NCBI GenBank assembly: GCA_024169445.1 | Contig: JALKFA010000001.1 | Coordinates: forward strand, 3,968,001 to 4,032,000 | Length of the DNA stretch: 64,000 nt | Source of the DNA: Buttiauxella agrestis ATCC 33320 | GTDB lineage: Bacteria; Pseudomonadota; Gammaproteobacteria; Enterobacterales; Enterobacteriaceae | Reading direction: 5' to 3' | Shown: positions 28,301 to 37,659 of the stretch, one piece after another | Layout: every line of letters begins with the position of its first letter | Numbering within the stretch: the first letter of the stretch is position 1 | The notes under the pieces: generated by a model | Told to the model about the DNA's origin: nothing | The model's input: the letters and a program-made list of their open reading frames with translations, nothing else | The model's database searches: none | Translations under genes and position numbers: made by a program

Positions 28301-31300
28301 GCCGTCCCGCCATTGAAGTTCAGGGCGCCAATAGTCTGCGTACCCGCACCTACCATCGCAACGCTTCCGGCGCTCAATTTCAGGTTGGCATCACTTAACG
28401 CTTGAGCGTTGATCCCCTCCAGCGCGAAGCTGCTGTTTGTCAGCTCCAGCGTCCCAGCAAAAGCATCACCTTTGTTGTTGTCGGTAAAGCTAAAGGCTTT
28501 ATTGGAAAGGTCAGCTTTGACCGTGCCGGAGCCTTTAAGATGGCTCTTTAACGCCACATCCTGGGTGTTGTTTAACGCAAGGATGCTGTTGGTATCGATA
28601 TTAAATGTCGTCCCGCTTACATCATCGACGGCATCACCCAGCGCCAGCAGGGTATTTTGCTCCGTAAAGGTGGAACCATTGGTCAGATTAATGGTTTCAA
28701 AGCCAGTCAGAGCGTTGACGTTTTCCAGAACATACGCTGAGTTATCCAGATTCAGCACATCATCAACACCAGCCCCCGCATTAAGGGAGGTGAAAATAGT
28801 CGTTTCCTGAGCGGTGACGTCTTTGAGATTAAAAATGTCACGCCCGGCACCCGTGGTGAAATCGGTCCCGGTACTGCCGCTGTTTAAATTGACGGTGTTA
28901 TTTCCGGTCTGGAGGTTAACTTGACCGACAATATTACCGCCCGCATTGTTAGTGAAAGTCATCCCCGCGCCGGAATTGCTTGCCACCGCGACCTGAATTG
29001 CACTGTTCGCTTTGATAGAGCCATTATTGACGAAGGTGCTGACCTTACCGTTATTCAGATTGACCACTTCTTTCGTCAGTGATTTTGATGTGAGCGCGCC
29101 AGACTGAACCACGTTAGCCGTCGTGCCCCCCACCACCAGCGCAGAACCGCCGTCAGTAGCCATCACATTAATGGCGGTGCCGTTTTTCACATCACCACTG
29201 GTATTGGTCACAATGCCCGACCCGTTTGCACCTGTTACATTAATCGTCAGACCATCTGAATCCAGTAGATTCAAATCAGCTGTGGTAGTCGAGCCATCAG
29301 CGTGTTTGAGCGCAATACCGGCCCCAGAACCGCTGACCGTAATCACACCACTATTGGATGTTCCCAGTTCAGCACCGGTACGAATCCCTGCGCCCTGCTC
29401 GACATTAAGTTTGGCATTGTTCAGACGGATACCGGCAACTTCCGCCCCGTTCTCAATCGCATTACCCGTGCCGGTCACGCTGATGGTGGCGTCTGTCACG
29501 GTCAGTTGCGAATCGCCCGTAGCTTTCAGTAACCCCGTCTTCGCTGGGGCTTCGATCAACACACCATGAGCACCATTTTGAGCAATAGTCGTGCCCTGCC
29601 CACTCAATGCAAGCGAAGCACCATCTTTCAGGCGATAGGCTGCCGTTCCACCGGTGGCTTTAACCGTACCAGTGTTAGTCACTTTTGAGTCGCCACCCAC
29701 AATATCGACGGCAATTCCATTGACGGTGATATTGCTGCTGTTCTCCAGGTTGCCGCCGTCGACCAGCACACCGGTGCTGTTATCTGCAGTAAAGGTCAGC
29801 GAACCTTTATGGATAAGCGTACCTTTGTTACGCGCGATATAGCCCATGGCATCGCTGGCTGCATTAGAGTTATCGAGTGTTGCATAAGATGTTAATTGGG
29901 AAGCACCCGTTGCGCCTGCGGCACCAGTAATCGTGGTTGAATTACCATCAACAATACCTGCCGTGGCATTTTTAGCTGTCAGCGCCAACATTACGCCCTG
30001 ATCCAGCACACCTTGCGCGCCACCTTCAACTTTGACTGCCGTCGAGCCTGCAGCATCGACATTCAGTACCATCTTCCCGGTATTGAGTTTACTAATAGTT
30101 TTGCCGTCTTCACTTTTCCCAGTAACTAACAAAAGGGTGCTGTTTTCACCACTGGCATTCATAACGGAAGTACTATCCGCACTGCCGATGAACGAAGAAC
30201 CGCCATCAATGCGATACAGCGTCGACCCTTTGGTGGAGACATTTTGGCTGCCGATGCTATTGTCTTTGATGGATGAACCTACACCGTAAACGTAATAACC
30301 AATCTGGTTTTCACCCTCTTCAAATGCCACTTTCCCGGCACCTTCGAGTGTTACCACGCCTTTGTTACGGGCATGGACACCAATAGCGCGGTCGCCTTTA
30401 AGCTCCACGGTTCCAGAGTGCGTAACATTAGCCCCTGCACCTTCGGACCAGATACCGTAGTTTGCAGTTTTAGTCGCTGGATCAACCCCCTGATTAACAA
30501 TAATGTCTCCACTGTTTGTTGCTGCGCTATTCGTAAGCACCTGCATGCCCACGGAGTTAATCCCGTTAAGATTAATGGTCCCGCTGTTTGTTATCTGTTG
30601 AGCGCCAGAGGAAGAACTGATGCCAATATTCTTGCTACTGGCGTTAGACGCACTTCCCATCCGACCGTTAACATTAACGATACCATTTTGATTAACGACT
30701 GAGGCGCTCCCCCCTGCAGAAATAGCAGTAGCGCCCTGCGTCTGGGTGCCAATAGTAATAGTCCCGCCAGCGTTGTTATTTAACGTCCCGCCATTTAATA
30801 GGCTAACACCCAGGGTTCCCAACGAGGTTACCGCTACATCACTAGTCACGTCATTTACAGATCGCTGAGCCAGGCGTCCAATATAGAGCTGCCCGTTATT
30901 GTCGAAACTTGATTTGCTCTGTAGCACGACACCGGTGGCTTTATAGTTACCATTGGCTGATGACGGCTGGGCTAATGCGGCCAGGTTAATATTACCGTTG
31001 TTAGTAAACTGCGTTGTATCGTTAGTGATAACGCCAGTTGAGCCTGCATTATCCTGACGAGGAGCAATGTTAATCACACCATTGTTTAAAACAGTACTGG
31101 TACCAGAAGCATTAATTGCAACCTGCTCACCATTGCCAATGTTAAATCCACTGGAAGTATATTTATTAAAGGCAGACATATCCGCATTGGTGCCGGCATC
31201 AATAACACCTTCGTTATGGATTTGGCTATCTTTTGCAAAGACAACATAGGCTCCGCGCAAAGAATTATATACAGTACCAATGGTTCCGAGGTTGGTTAGC

Positions 31301-32451
31301 GTCGCCCCGTTAAGTAAACGGACTAATGACGCATCGGATCTAAACATCTGAATATTGGCATCCTGGCTGATATTGACAATTGCCCCACTACCATCAGCTT
31401 TAATAAATGCAACCCGACCGCGATCGACATTCATATTTATCGCATCACTATCCGGAATAGGCGTCTTAACATACACCTGCTTCAAGGATTTATCGTACGC
31501 CAACTCTAACTGAGTATCATAGTCTGTACTTTTCAAACTTCCGGCGCTAATCGCCTGCTGCAAAGCAGTATTATATTGTTGGAAGCTTTCGAGATCGTTA
31601 ACAACAAAGCTGCCAATTTTGCTGGCTACCTGTCCTTTAAAGCCACCAATAAAAGATGCTGCATATTTTGAATTGGAGTTATTGTTGCTAACGTAGCCTA
31701 ATTCAGCGACAGTTTTTGAATTATAATTCAGCGTACCATTATCTGCGATGTTAAATACCGCAGAAGTTGTGACATCAGCCTGACTGCCTTTCATTATCAC
31801 CGCAAGGCGGTTTGCTGCATTATTCATCCAGTTAGCACTGGTAATGCCAACATTGACATCTACCACAGAGCCTGACTGAACAGAGTAAAGGGACGTATCA
31901 ACGTATTGCCCATGTTCTCCGACAGCGATTGACATCGGGAAGACAAAATCTGCCGCGCGCGTGACCGTCATTTGAGCATTATCATAGACAGAAACAGAGG
32001 TCTGATTATGAGTAATCGGATCTTCAAAAGTGATTGTTGAGCCTTTATTACCTAACCTAAAAATATCTCCGGAAATGTAATCCGCCCCGGCAACAACGAC
32101 CCCTGCATCAAGTGCTTGTTGCAAGGTAGTATTTTTGAACCCTGACGCACCCATTGTTATATTTGCAAAACCATTACTCCCGCCTGTAATTAGATTCACC
32201 GGACCAGAAAGAATGGAATAAGCTGAACTTTGAGGATTAAAGAAATCTATCTCTCTATCAATAGCAAAACTTTTTTCTGTCGCAAGCGTGGATAAAATAC
32301 AGGTCAGTAAGAATTTCCTGGTGAACACACCTTCAGAGGTAACATTTCCCGTGGAAGAAGATTTACTTTTTTTACGCCCTTGAGCTAACTCAGAAGCCAC
32401 AATATATCGACCCAGCGTTGCATTCCATATAACACTATAAAATTTGTTCAT
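25366..32451 (-). CDS. Giant type V autotransporter, AIDA-I/pertactin type (2361 residues)
   Basis: The N-terminus Met-Asn-Lys-Phe-Tyr-Ser-Val-Ile-Trp-Asn is an extended signal peptide region (ESPR), followed by a hydrophobic core at about 48-58 and a likely cleavage after Ser-Phe-Ala. The passenger of about 2000 residues is rich in Asn, Gly, Ser and Thr with repeated short beta-helix turns such as Asn-x-Gly-x-Ile-x-Asn. A Tyr-Ser-Gly-Thr-Thr-x-Val-x-x-Gly-x-Leu segment and a pertactin-like autochaperone region precede a Pro/Asp-rich linker and a C-terminal beta-barrel of about 280 residues. The last residues are Tyr-Asn-Phe-Lys: the usual terminal aromatic is followed by Lys. Probable surface adhesin or biofilm factor; receptor unknown. 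Confidence 0.9.
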   Translation of the reverse strand: MNKFYSVIWNATLGRYIVASELAQGRKKSKSSSTGNVTSEGVFTRKFLLTCILSTLATEKSFAIDREIDFFNPQSSAYSILSGPVNLITGGSNGFANITMGASGFKNTTLQQALDAGVVVAGADYISGDIFRLGNKGSTITFEDPITHNQTSVSVYDNAQMTVTRAADFVFPMSIAVGEHGQYVDTSLYSVQSGSVVDVNVGITSANWMNNAANRLAVIMKGSQADVTTSAVFNIADNGTLNYNSKTVAELGYVSNNNSNSKYAASFIGGFKGQVASKIGSFVVNDLESFQQYNTALQQAISAGSLKSTDYDTQLELAYDKSLKQVYVKTPIPDSDAINMNVDRGRVAFIKADGSGAIVNISQDANIQMFRSDASLVRLLNGATLTNLGTIGTVYNSLRGAYVVFAKDSQIHNEGVIDAGTNADMSAFNKYTSSGFNIGNGEQVAINASGTSTVLNNGVINIAPRQDNAGSTGVITNDTTQFTNNGNINLAALAQPSSANGNYKATGVVLQSKSSFDNNGQLYIGRLAQRSVNDVTSDVAVTSLGTLGVSLLNGGTLNNNAGGTITIGTQTQGATAISAGGSASVVNQNGIVNVNGRMGSASNASSKNIGISSSSGAQQITNSGTINLNGINSVGMQVLTNSAATNSGDIIVNQGVDPATKTANYGIWSEGAGANVTHSGTVELKGDRAIGVHARNKGVVTLEGAGKVAFEEGENQIGYYVYGVGSSIKDNSIGSQNVSTKGSTLYRIDGGSSFIGSADSTSVMNASGENSTLLLVTGKSEDGKTISKLNTGKMVLNVDAAGSTAVKVEGGAQGVLDQGVMLALTAKNATAGIVDGNSTTITGAAGATGASQLTSYATLDNSNAASDAMGYIARNKGTLIHKGSLTFTADNSTGVLVDGGNLENSSNITVNGIAVDIVGGDSKVTNTGTVKATGGTAAYRLKDGASLALSGQGTTIAQNGAHGVLIEAPAKTGLLKATGDSQLTVTDATISVTGTGNAIENGAEVAGIRLNNAKLNVEQGAGIRTGAELGTSNSGVITVSGSGAGIALKHADGSTTTADLNLLDSDGLTINVTGANGSGIVTNTSGDVKNGTAINVMATDGGSALVVGGTTANVVQSGALTSKSLTKEVVNLNNGKVSTFVNNGSIKANSAIQVAVASNSGAGMTFTNNAGGNIVGQVNLQTGNNTVNLNSGSTGTDFTTGAGRDIFNLKDVTAQETTIFTSLNAGAGVDDVLNLDNSAYVLENVNALTGFETINLTNGSTFTEQNTLLALGDAVDDVSGTTFNIDTNSILALNNTQDVALKSHLKGSGTVKADLSNKAFSFTDNNKGDAFAGTLELTNSSFALEGINAQALSDANLKLSAGSVAMVGAGTQTIGALNFNGGTAKFGALNPGMSVAENTVHTTNSLGISGPGVVAVSLTSAINDNPLPENHLSLMEQDDAQTLVKLADSAGSVSGSGGNLELRDQDDNVISDSVTVDITQQGATVAKGTWDYRLTSGDNADGLYINYGLKQVELQSVGDDALVLNSNGKSGPASDLSAKIIGSGDLHIDSPTGAVSLSNLDNSYTGQTVVKSGTLQLANDGVLGQTRDLRIEENAAVEMQGHSQQVGALNTAAASQLQLTAGSELTISDTQRVAGDTDGGTINAGTLNGSGKLVIDPSVLTVNGANTGFSGDVTLEGGSQALLNNVSGFGDTGTVTLATAQDRLTFAKQLASDAAVVGQLSKQLAGAGAVELKDNSDITLTADNSAFTGEFTVDSGSDLRASAAENLGDADVLDNGVVHLTADSDWLLSNVITGTGSLEKTGNAALIIDNEQTYSGTTDVQNGRLILGSNEQANGKLSGNGRVNIASGAALGGNGEVTGPVNNQGTLAALNALSGYENQAASTLNVGDLNNQGEINLAGATAGNTLIVNGHYNGDNGLLALNTVLGDDNSVTDKLVVTGDTSGSTSVQVTNLGGNGALTEKGIEVVQVGGASQGDFTLQGRAVAGAYDYFLNKGQADGNWYLASQAPAPFTPDNPDTPVSPDTPVDPAHSDSPIVRPEAGAYTANIAAANTMFITTLHDRLGETNYVDALTGETNVTSMWMRNIGGHTGFRDDSGQLKTQSNRYVLQMGGDIAQWGTEGENRTHLGVMAGYGNNQSNTRSSVTNYRADGSVNGYSVGVYGTWLANEAENTGAYVDSWAQYNWFNNSVKGDELASESYKSDGLTASVETGYTFKTGEFKGSKGTTNKVYVQPQAQAIWMGVKADQHTEANGTHVESQGDGNVMTRLGVRAYLKSHNQIDNGKDREFEPFIEANWIHNTNNFGAVMNDVSSSMTGTKNIAELKVGVEGQINNNLNVWGNVTNQVGDKGYSDASAMIGIKYNFK

Positions 32452-32677
32452 GTTTTTACCCGATCACACTTAAATGAGAGTGACTTAATTAATGAGGAAT
32501 AGATATCGGATGCGATATCCAATCAGTGACTAAGACAAAATCAGCGAATTTAGTGCATAACCAGGCCGCCACAGGAAAGTGGATAGTGCAATAAATTTAT
32601 TATTTCTGATTTTGATAAGTGCTCAATTTTTCTATCTAACTTATACCTTTTTGATATCCTTTATCATTTCATTTCCT

Positions 32678-33067
32678 TTATCCACCTACATATAATGCCT
32701 GTAGCCGTTTAGCATGAATTCGGTAGTACGCCCCTTTTTCACTTGTTATAAAATCATCTCCCAACCCAACCAGGGAGAGATGAATTTTTAAATCTTTAAG
32801 AGTGGCCCAGAGAATTTGACTCGAGGACTTTAGGTTTCTGTTATCCCAGACTGCTTTTAATATATCGTCTCGCCTCACAGGATGCTCTTTGCCATTAGCC
32901 AGTAAATAGGCTAACAACACCATTTGTAACTCTTTTATGGATATCACACTCACATTCAGCGCGTAGGATCTTTTCTCATCATCAAGAAAAAGTTTAATGA
33001 TTCTACGGCGACGGATATCCACCTGGATATTGTCATTGATCAAAAAACCAAAAGTATCTTTATACAT
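32678..33067 (-). CDS. Winged-helix (OmpR/CadC-type) DNA-binding regulator
   Basis: The frame opens at 33175, but the ATG at 33067 begins the recognisable domain, giving 129 residues. Phe-Gly-Phe-Leu-Ile-Asn-Asp-x-Ile-Gln-Val-Asp-Ile-Arg-Arg-Arg is the start of Trans_reg_C-like proteins of enterobacteria, and Ile-Ser-Ile-Lys-Glu-Leu-Gln-Met-Val-Leu-Leu-Ala-Tyr-Leu-Leu then Val-Arg-Arg-Asp-Asp-Ile-Leu form the winged helix. No receiver or membrane segment follows, so it is a stand-alone DNA-binding protein. It is about 230 bases upstream of the autotransporter on the same strand, which suggests control of that gene. Confidence 0.65.
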   Translation of the reverse strand: MYKDTFGFLINDNIQVDIRRRRIIKLFLDDEKRSYALNVSVISIKELQMVLLAYLLANGKEHPVRRDDILKAVWDNRNLKSSSQILWATLKDLKIHLSLVGLGDDFITSEKGAYYRIHAKRLQALYVGG

Positions 33068-33175
33068 GTTAAACGCCCTAACTATCTTAATTGTCAATTT
33101 AAGGCTCTCTTCAAACTTCACGTAGTCTATATAAAGCCAAAAAAGCCGTAATCCTCCCCGTAAAACTGATGGCAA

Positions 33176-33682
33176 TTGTTATACCCACGTTAAAATCAGT
33201 TTTAAATTCTACATAAATTTATTAGAAAGAGACATATATCGCACAGCGATCGATTTTCGATTTTTTAACTCAGAGCTCATCACGAAGCTATATCAATACA
33301 AAATTTTGTTTTAATGACAAAATCAGATAAATGCACCGATAAAAAACTTAACTTGTTAATATTTACAGAAAAATAAAAACCATAAAACTTGGGTGGATTT
33401 GTCTTATTTTGGACTTTCAACTGAGCAGCTTTGTGATGAAGTTTGCATTTACCCCCAATTGTTAAACATATGTTTACAACACTCTGCCTGACCACTATCT
33501 GGTGGCTTTCCAGTTCGTGTTTTAAATTAGCCAACACTCCTCTTTAAAGGTGAGTTATTAGGTGCCAGGTAATTGAACCATGGAAAAGCTCATAGTAAAA
33601 ATCATTGAACAGAAATCCATTCATGGAATAAATCATTGAACTAGACTTGAATCGTCTGTTTATAGATGAAGAGAGAAACGCG
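33176..33682. other. AT-rich regulatory gap between the winged-helix and LysR genes
   Basis: This divergent interval is AT-rich and has no convincing gene; an 85-codon minus-strand frame (33280-33537) shows no domain or good start. It must hold the promoters of both regulators. Three spaced copies of a nine-base motif lie in its right part (listed separately). Confidence 0.6.
33570..33641 (+). repeat. Three helically phased T(A/C)ATTGAAC repeats upstream of lysR-type gene
   Basis: TAATTGAAC at 33570, TCATTGAAC at 33602 and TCATTGAAC at 33633 start 32 and 31 bases apart, that is three helical turns. The last two share the longer AAATCATTGAAC. They end about 40 bases before the LysR start and may be binding sites of a regulator. 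Confidence 0.45.
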
Positions 33683-34612
33683 ATGCCTAAACAGGAAGAA
33701 GGGAAATTTGATTATAATTTAATACATTACCTGGTCACCATTGTCGAAACGAGCAGTATGGTGAGTGCAGCAGAAGTATTGGGGGTTGCGCCTTCAGTCG
33801 TCAGTTACGCGGTAAAAAAACTGCGTGATCATTACGGAGACCCGCTTTTTGTTCGTTCGCTCAATGGTGTGAAGCCCACTTCGCTGGCGCTGAATCTTTA
33901 TCAGAAATTCACGTTGATCAATAACGACATTATTGAAGCGATTAATCTCAAACAGTTACAAAGTACTGCGACGCGTAAAATTTTCATCCAGACAGAATCC
34001 TTAAGCGAGTTATGGATTACTGAGAAACTTTGGGAACACGGTATTGTTCCTGAGGAGTGCGTGGTGGAGTTCTGCAGCCTACCTGCAACCAACGAGCAAC
34101 GGAGTAATAAACTTCGCAGTCGGGAAGTAGACCTGGATATCGGTTTAACCATTCAGGGTGACAGCAACATTCTCGGGACAACTCTTTACTCGTTTGAATA
34201 CGTCATTATATGCCGCCAACAGCACAAAACCGTAGGTGACAGCATTACCCTGGAACAGTTCACCCAGGAAAAGTACCTCGGCTTTAGTTTGCGCCATTCA
34301 GATACGCAATTAAAAAATGACTTTAGCCGCGTGATAAGTTCGCGAGTTCTTGCCCCTGAAATCCGAAGTGAAAGCGCAGTCAATTTGCTTTTGGCCACGC
34401 TATCAAGAGATTTACTACTGATTATTCCTAAACAATACTCCTCGTTCATTCGATCTTTCCTGCCATTCAGAGAGGTCAAGTGTGATTTCTTCCAACAAAG
34501 CAGTCTCTATTTCAACGCGCACATGCATAAACAAAATGGGGATGACGAGTTGCTAAACAAAATAGTCAGCATTTTGAAAGCACCGATAATGGCGGATGAG
34601 AACATTTTTTGA
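33683..34612 (+). CDS. LysR-family transcriptional regulator
   Basis: A 309-residue regulator from ATG 33683 (in-frame upstream start at 33647). The N-terminal helix-turn-helix reads Ser-Met-Val-Ser-Ala-Ala-Glu-Val-Leu-Gly-Val-Ala-Pro-Ser-Val-Val-Ser-Tyr, and the following Asp-Pro-Leu-Phe-Val-Arg segment is typical of LysR proteins. A substrate-binding domain fills the rest. Ligand unknown. It converges on cheZ and is the right border of the block inserted between flhB and cheZ. Confidence 0.85.
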   Translation: MPKQEEGKFDYNLIHYLVTIVETSSMVSAAEVLGVAPSVVSYAVKKLRDHYGDPLFVRSLNGVKPTSLALNLYQKFTLINNDIIEAINLKQLQSTATRKIFIQTESLSELWITEKLWEHGIVPEECVVEFCSLPATNEQRSNKLRSREVDLDIGLTIQGDSNILGTTLYSFEYVIICRQQHKTVGDSITLEQFTQEKYLGFSLRHSDTQLKNDFSRVISSRVLAPEIRSESAVNLLLATLSRDLLLIIPKQYSSFIRSFLPFREVKCDFFQQSSLYFNAHMHKQNGDDELLNKIVSILKAPIMADENIF

Positions 34613-34632
34613 AGTATAAAATTGGGTAGTAT

Positions 34633-34662
34633 CATCGTGCAGGGAAATCCTCCCCCGCACGA
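34633..34662. terminator. Inverted repeat between lysR-type gene and cheZ
   Basis: ATCGTGC and GCACGAT form a 7-bp outer stem around a GC-rich interior, between two convergent genes. Likely a shared terminator, without a clear U-run. Confidence 0.5.
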
Positions 34663-34671
34663 TGTTCAGAC

Positions 34672-35316
34672 TTAAAAGCCTAAACTATCCAGCAAATCAT
34701 CAACCTGATCCTGGCTTGCCACCACACCCGCCGCGCTGGCGTTCATTTGTGGGCCGTTAAGCAGGCTGTCAGCCGGGCGTTTTGCTCGGGCATCCAGTTC
34801 TGGCATGTTCTCCATCAACACCATCAACAACTGGCGTTCAATTTCCTGGATAACATCCATCATGCGCTTGATTACCTGGCCGGTTAAATCCTGGAAATCC
34901 TGTGCCATCATGATTTCCAGAAGCTGGGCATTAGTGAAACTGGTATGCGACGGGACGCCAGATAAATAACTACGCGTATCGGTGACCAGTTCACGGGCAT
35001 CACCCAGCTCGATGGGGTTTTCAAACCAGGCGTCCCAACGGCCAGTTAATGCTTTGGCATCGCTTTCCATTTTATTCTGGTGAGGCTGTGCGAGCTCCAC
35101 GCAGTTCAGTGCGCGTTCGGCGGCCTGCGCCGTCATTTGCACCACGTAGTCCAGACGGTCGCGGGCATCAGGAATAGCTTCCGCCGCTTCAGCAATCGCC
35201 TGGTCAAGGCCCAGTTCGCGCAAGCTGTCACGCAGCATACGGGTCAGGCTACCTATCCGAACGATAATATCGCCGGTTGAATTTAACTCTGACGCGGGGT
35301 TTGTAGATGAGTGCAT
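34672..35316 (-). CDS. cheZ: CheY-P phosphatase CheZ
   Basis: CheZ dephosphorylates CheY-P to end the tumble signal. It has 214 residues as in E. coli. The long helical hairpin includes Gln-Asp-Phe-Gln-Asp-Leu-Thr-Gly-Gln, whose second Gln is the catalytic residue. The C-terminus [14 protein letters not shown] is the CheY-binding peptide. Last gene of the tar-tap-cheRBYZ operon. Confidence 0.98.
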   Translation of the reverse strand: MHSSTNPASELNSTGDIIVRIGSLTRMLRDSLRELGLDQAIAEAAEAIPDARDRLDYVVQMTAQAAERALNCVELAQPHQNKMESDAKALTGRWDAWFENPIELGDARELVTDTRSYLSGVPSHTSFTNAQLLEIMMAQDFQDLTGQVIKRMMDVIQEIERQLLMVLMENMPELDARAKRPADSLLNGPQMNASAAGVVASQDQVDDLLDSLGF

Positions 35317-35326
35317 GTGCCTCTCC

Positions 35327-35716
<390 letters not shown>

Positions 35717-35733
35717 TTATAGAGTTCCTTCGG

Positions 35734-36783
35734 TTAAATACGTATTGCCTGTCCGGCACTAATCTTCATCAACATCTGCTGACTAATCTGGCTTAAATCG
35801 ACCACTTCGCTAACGCCACCACTGTTAATGGCTTCACGCGGCATGCCGAACACCACACAACTTGCTTCGTTTTGGGCGATGGTCCATGCCCCGGCTTTAT
35901 GCATTGCCAGCATCCCGACGGCACCGTCATTCCCCATTCCGGTGAGAATCACGCCCACGGCATTTCGCCCGGCGAATTTCGCCACGGAATGGAACAACAC
36001 ATCCACGGCCGGGCGATGCCGGTTCACAGGTGGGCCATCGTGAATCTTGATTTGGTAGTTCGCCCCGCTGCGAGCAAGCTCCATATGTTTATCACCAGGG
36101 GCGATGTACGCATGCCCCGGCAATACGCGCTCGCCATCCTCAGCTTCTTTTACGGCTATCTGGCACAACTTGTTGAGCCTGTCGGCAAATGAGCGCGTAA
36201 AACCTGGCGGCATATGTTGGGTGATCAGCACCGCTGGGCTTGAAAGCGGCAACGGTTGCAGCACATGGCGAATCGCCTCAGTACCACCAGTTGATGCACC
36301 GATGGCTATCAATTTTTCTGAACTGAGCAATGGCCCGGCTTTGATTGCCATCGGAGCCGCCGCTGGTGCGCGTGCGGCCAGTTTGGCTTTGGCCGCGGTG
36401 CGCACTTTCTCAGCAATAGTTTCGCTGTACGCCAGCATCCCTTCGCGGATCCCCAACTGTGGTTTAGTGACAAAATCAATCGCCCCCAACTCCAGCGCCC
36501 TTAAAGTGACTTCCGAACCTTTCCCCGTCAGTGATGACACCATCACCACCGGCATCGGGCGCAGACGCATCAATTTTTCGAGAAAATCCAGCCCGTCCAT
36601 ACGTGGCATTTCGACATCCAGCGTCAGTACGTCCGGGTTGAATTTTTTAATCAAATCCCGCGCCACCAGCGGGTCTGGCGCGGTTGCCACCATTTCCATG
36701 TCGTCATGACTGTTGACTATCTCAGTCATGATTTGACGCATCAGGGCAGAATCATCGACACACAGCACAGTTATTTTTGTCAT
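35734..36783 (-). CDS. cheB: Chemoreceptor methylesterase/deamidase CheB
   Basis: A 349-residue response-regulator esterase (E. coli 349) that removes receptor methyl groups for adaptation. The N-terminal receiver has Asp56 in [11 protein letters not shown]. The C-terminal catalytic domain has Ile-Gly-Ala-Ser-Thr-Gly-Gly (nucleophile Ser), Thr-Gln-His-Met-Pro and Met-Gly-Asn-Asp-Gly. It overlaps cheR by four bases. Confidence 0.98.
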   Translation of the reverse strand: MTKITVLCVDDSALMRQIMTEIVNSHDDMEMVATAPDPLVARDLIKKFNPDVLTLDVEMPRMDGLDFLEKLMRLRPMPVVMVSSLTGKGSEVTLRALELGAIDFVTKPQLGIREGMLAYSETIAEKVRTAAKAKLAARAPAAAPMAIKAGPLLSSEKLIAIGASTGGTEAIRHVLQPLPLSSPAVLITQHMPPGFTRSFADRLNKLCQIAVKEAEDGERVLPGHAYIAPGDKHMELARSGANYQIKIHDGPPVNRHRPAVDVLFHSVAKFAGRNAVGVILTGMGNDGAVGMLAMHKAGAWTIAQNEASCVVFGMPREAINSGGVSEVVDLSQISQQMLMKISAGQAIRI

Positions 36784-37646
36784 GATTTTTCCTTACTCAG
36801 TCCATATACCGTCTGCCCACGCAGCAAAAATTCGCGGCTGAGATTACTGAAATTTTCCGAATGCCCGGCAAACAGCAATCCGCCCGGTTTAAGCAACGGT
36901 ACAAAGCGCTGCAAAATTTGCTGTTGCGTTTCTTTGTCGAAATAAATCATCACGTTGCGACAGAAAATGGCATCAAATGGCCCCGGAATTGGCGCTTGCT
37001 TGTCCAACAGGTTGATTGGCGCAAATTCCATATGACTGGCCAGATCGCTACGTACGCGCACCAGCCCATCGTGTGGCCCGGTGCCGCGCATGAAATAGCG
37101 CTGCATCTGGAGTGGAGCCAGCGTTTTAAGTTCATCCTGGCGATAAACCCCACTTTGCGCCTTCTCCAGAACCTGAGTGTCAATATCACTGGCAAACACT
37201 TTCCAGCGCCCCGGCGCCATCCCGATAACATCGGCTAGCGTAATCGCGATGGAGTAAGGTTCTTCTCCGGTCGAGGCCGCAGCACTCCACACTTTGTATT
37301 CACCACTCCGTTTACGCGCATGCTCTGCGAGAATCGGGAAATGGTGACCCTCGCGAAAAAATGCCGTCAGGTTTGTGGTCAGGGAATTAATGAACGCCTG
37401 CCATTCGGCATTAATACCGTTGGCTTCCAGCATGCTCAAATAGTGCCCAAAATCCTCCAGCCCTAAAGTGCGCAAACGGCGCACCAGGCGGTTGTAAACC
37501 ATGTCGCGTTTATGATCGGCCAGCACAATACCTGCGCGCTGGTAAATCAACTGGCAGATCCGACGAAAATGCGTGTCGGACAGCGGTAGACGCTGTGTCA
37601 TCTGTAACATTAATGACGTTTGTCCGTTGGACAGTGGTGATGTCAT
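36780..37646 (-). CDS. cheR: Chemoreceptor methyltransferase CheR
   Basis: CheR methylates receptor glutamates with SAM. The ATG at 37646 has AAGG six bases upstream and gives 288 residues (E. coli 286); the open frame extends to 37673. Thr-Asn-Leu-Thr-Ala-Phe-Phe-Arg-Glu, [12 protein letters not shown] and Cys-Arg-Asn-Val-Met-Ile-Tyr-Phe are the family motifs. It follows tap by 13 bases. Confidence 0.97.
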   Translation of the reverse strand: MTSPLSNGQTSLMLQMTQRLPLSDTHFRRICQLIYQRAGIVLADHKRDMVYNRLVRRLRTLGLEDFGHYLSMLEANGINAEWQAFINSLTTNLTAFFREGHHFPILAEHARKRSGEYKVWSAAASTGEEPYSIAITLADVIGMAPGRWKVFASDIDTQVLEKAQSGVYRQDELKTLAPLQMQRYFMRGTGPHDGLVRVRSDLASHMEFAPINLLDKQAPIPGPFDAIFCRNVMIYFDKETQQQILQRFVPLLKPGGLLFAGHSENFSNLSREFLLRGQTVYGLSKEKS

Positions 37647-37659
37647 AGCGCCTTCTTGA

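Noticed and set aside
25366-32451. Short repeats in the autotransporter as a possible CRISPR array
   Set aside because: They are variable coding repeats of a beta-helix passenger, not identical repeats with unique spacers.
33280-33537. 85-codon minus-strand frame in the AT-rich gap before the LysR gene
   Set aside because: No recognisable domain, no convincing ribosome binding site, and composition like the surrounding non-coding DNA.
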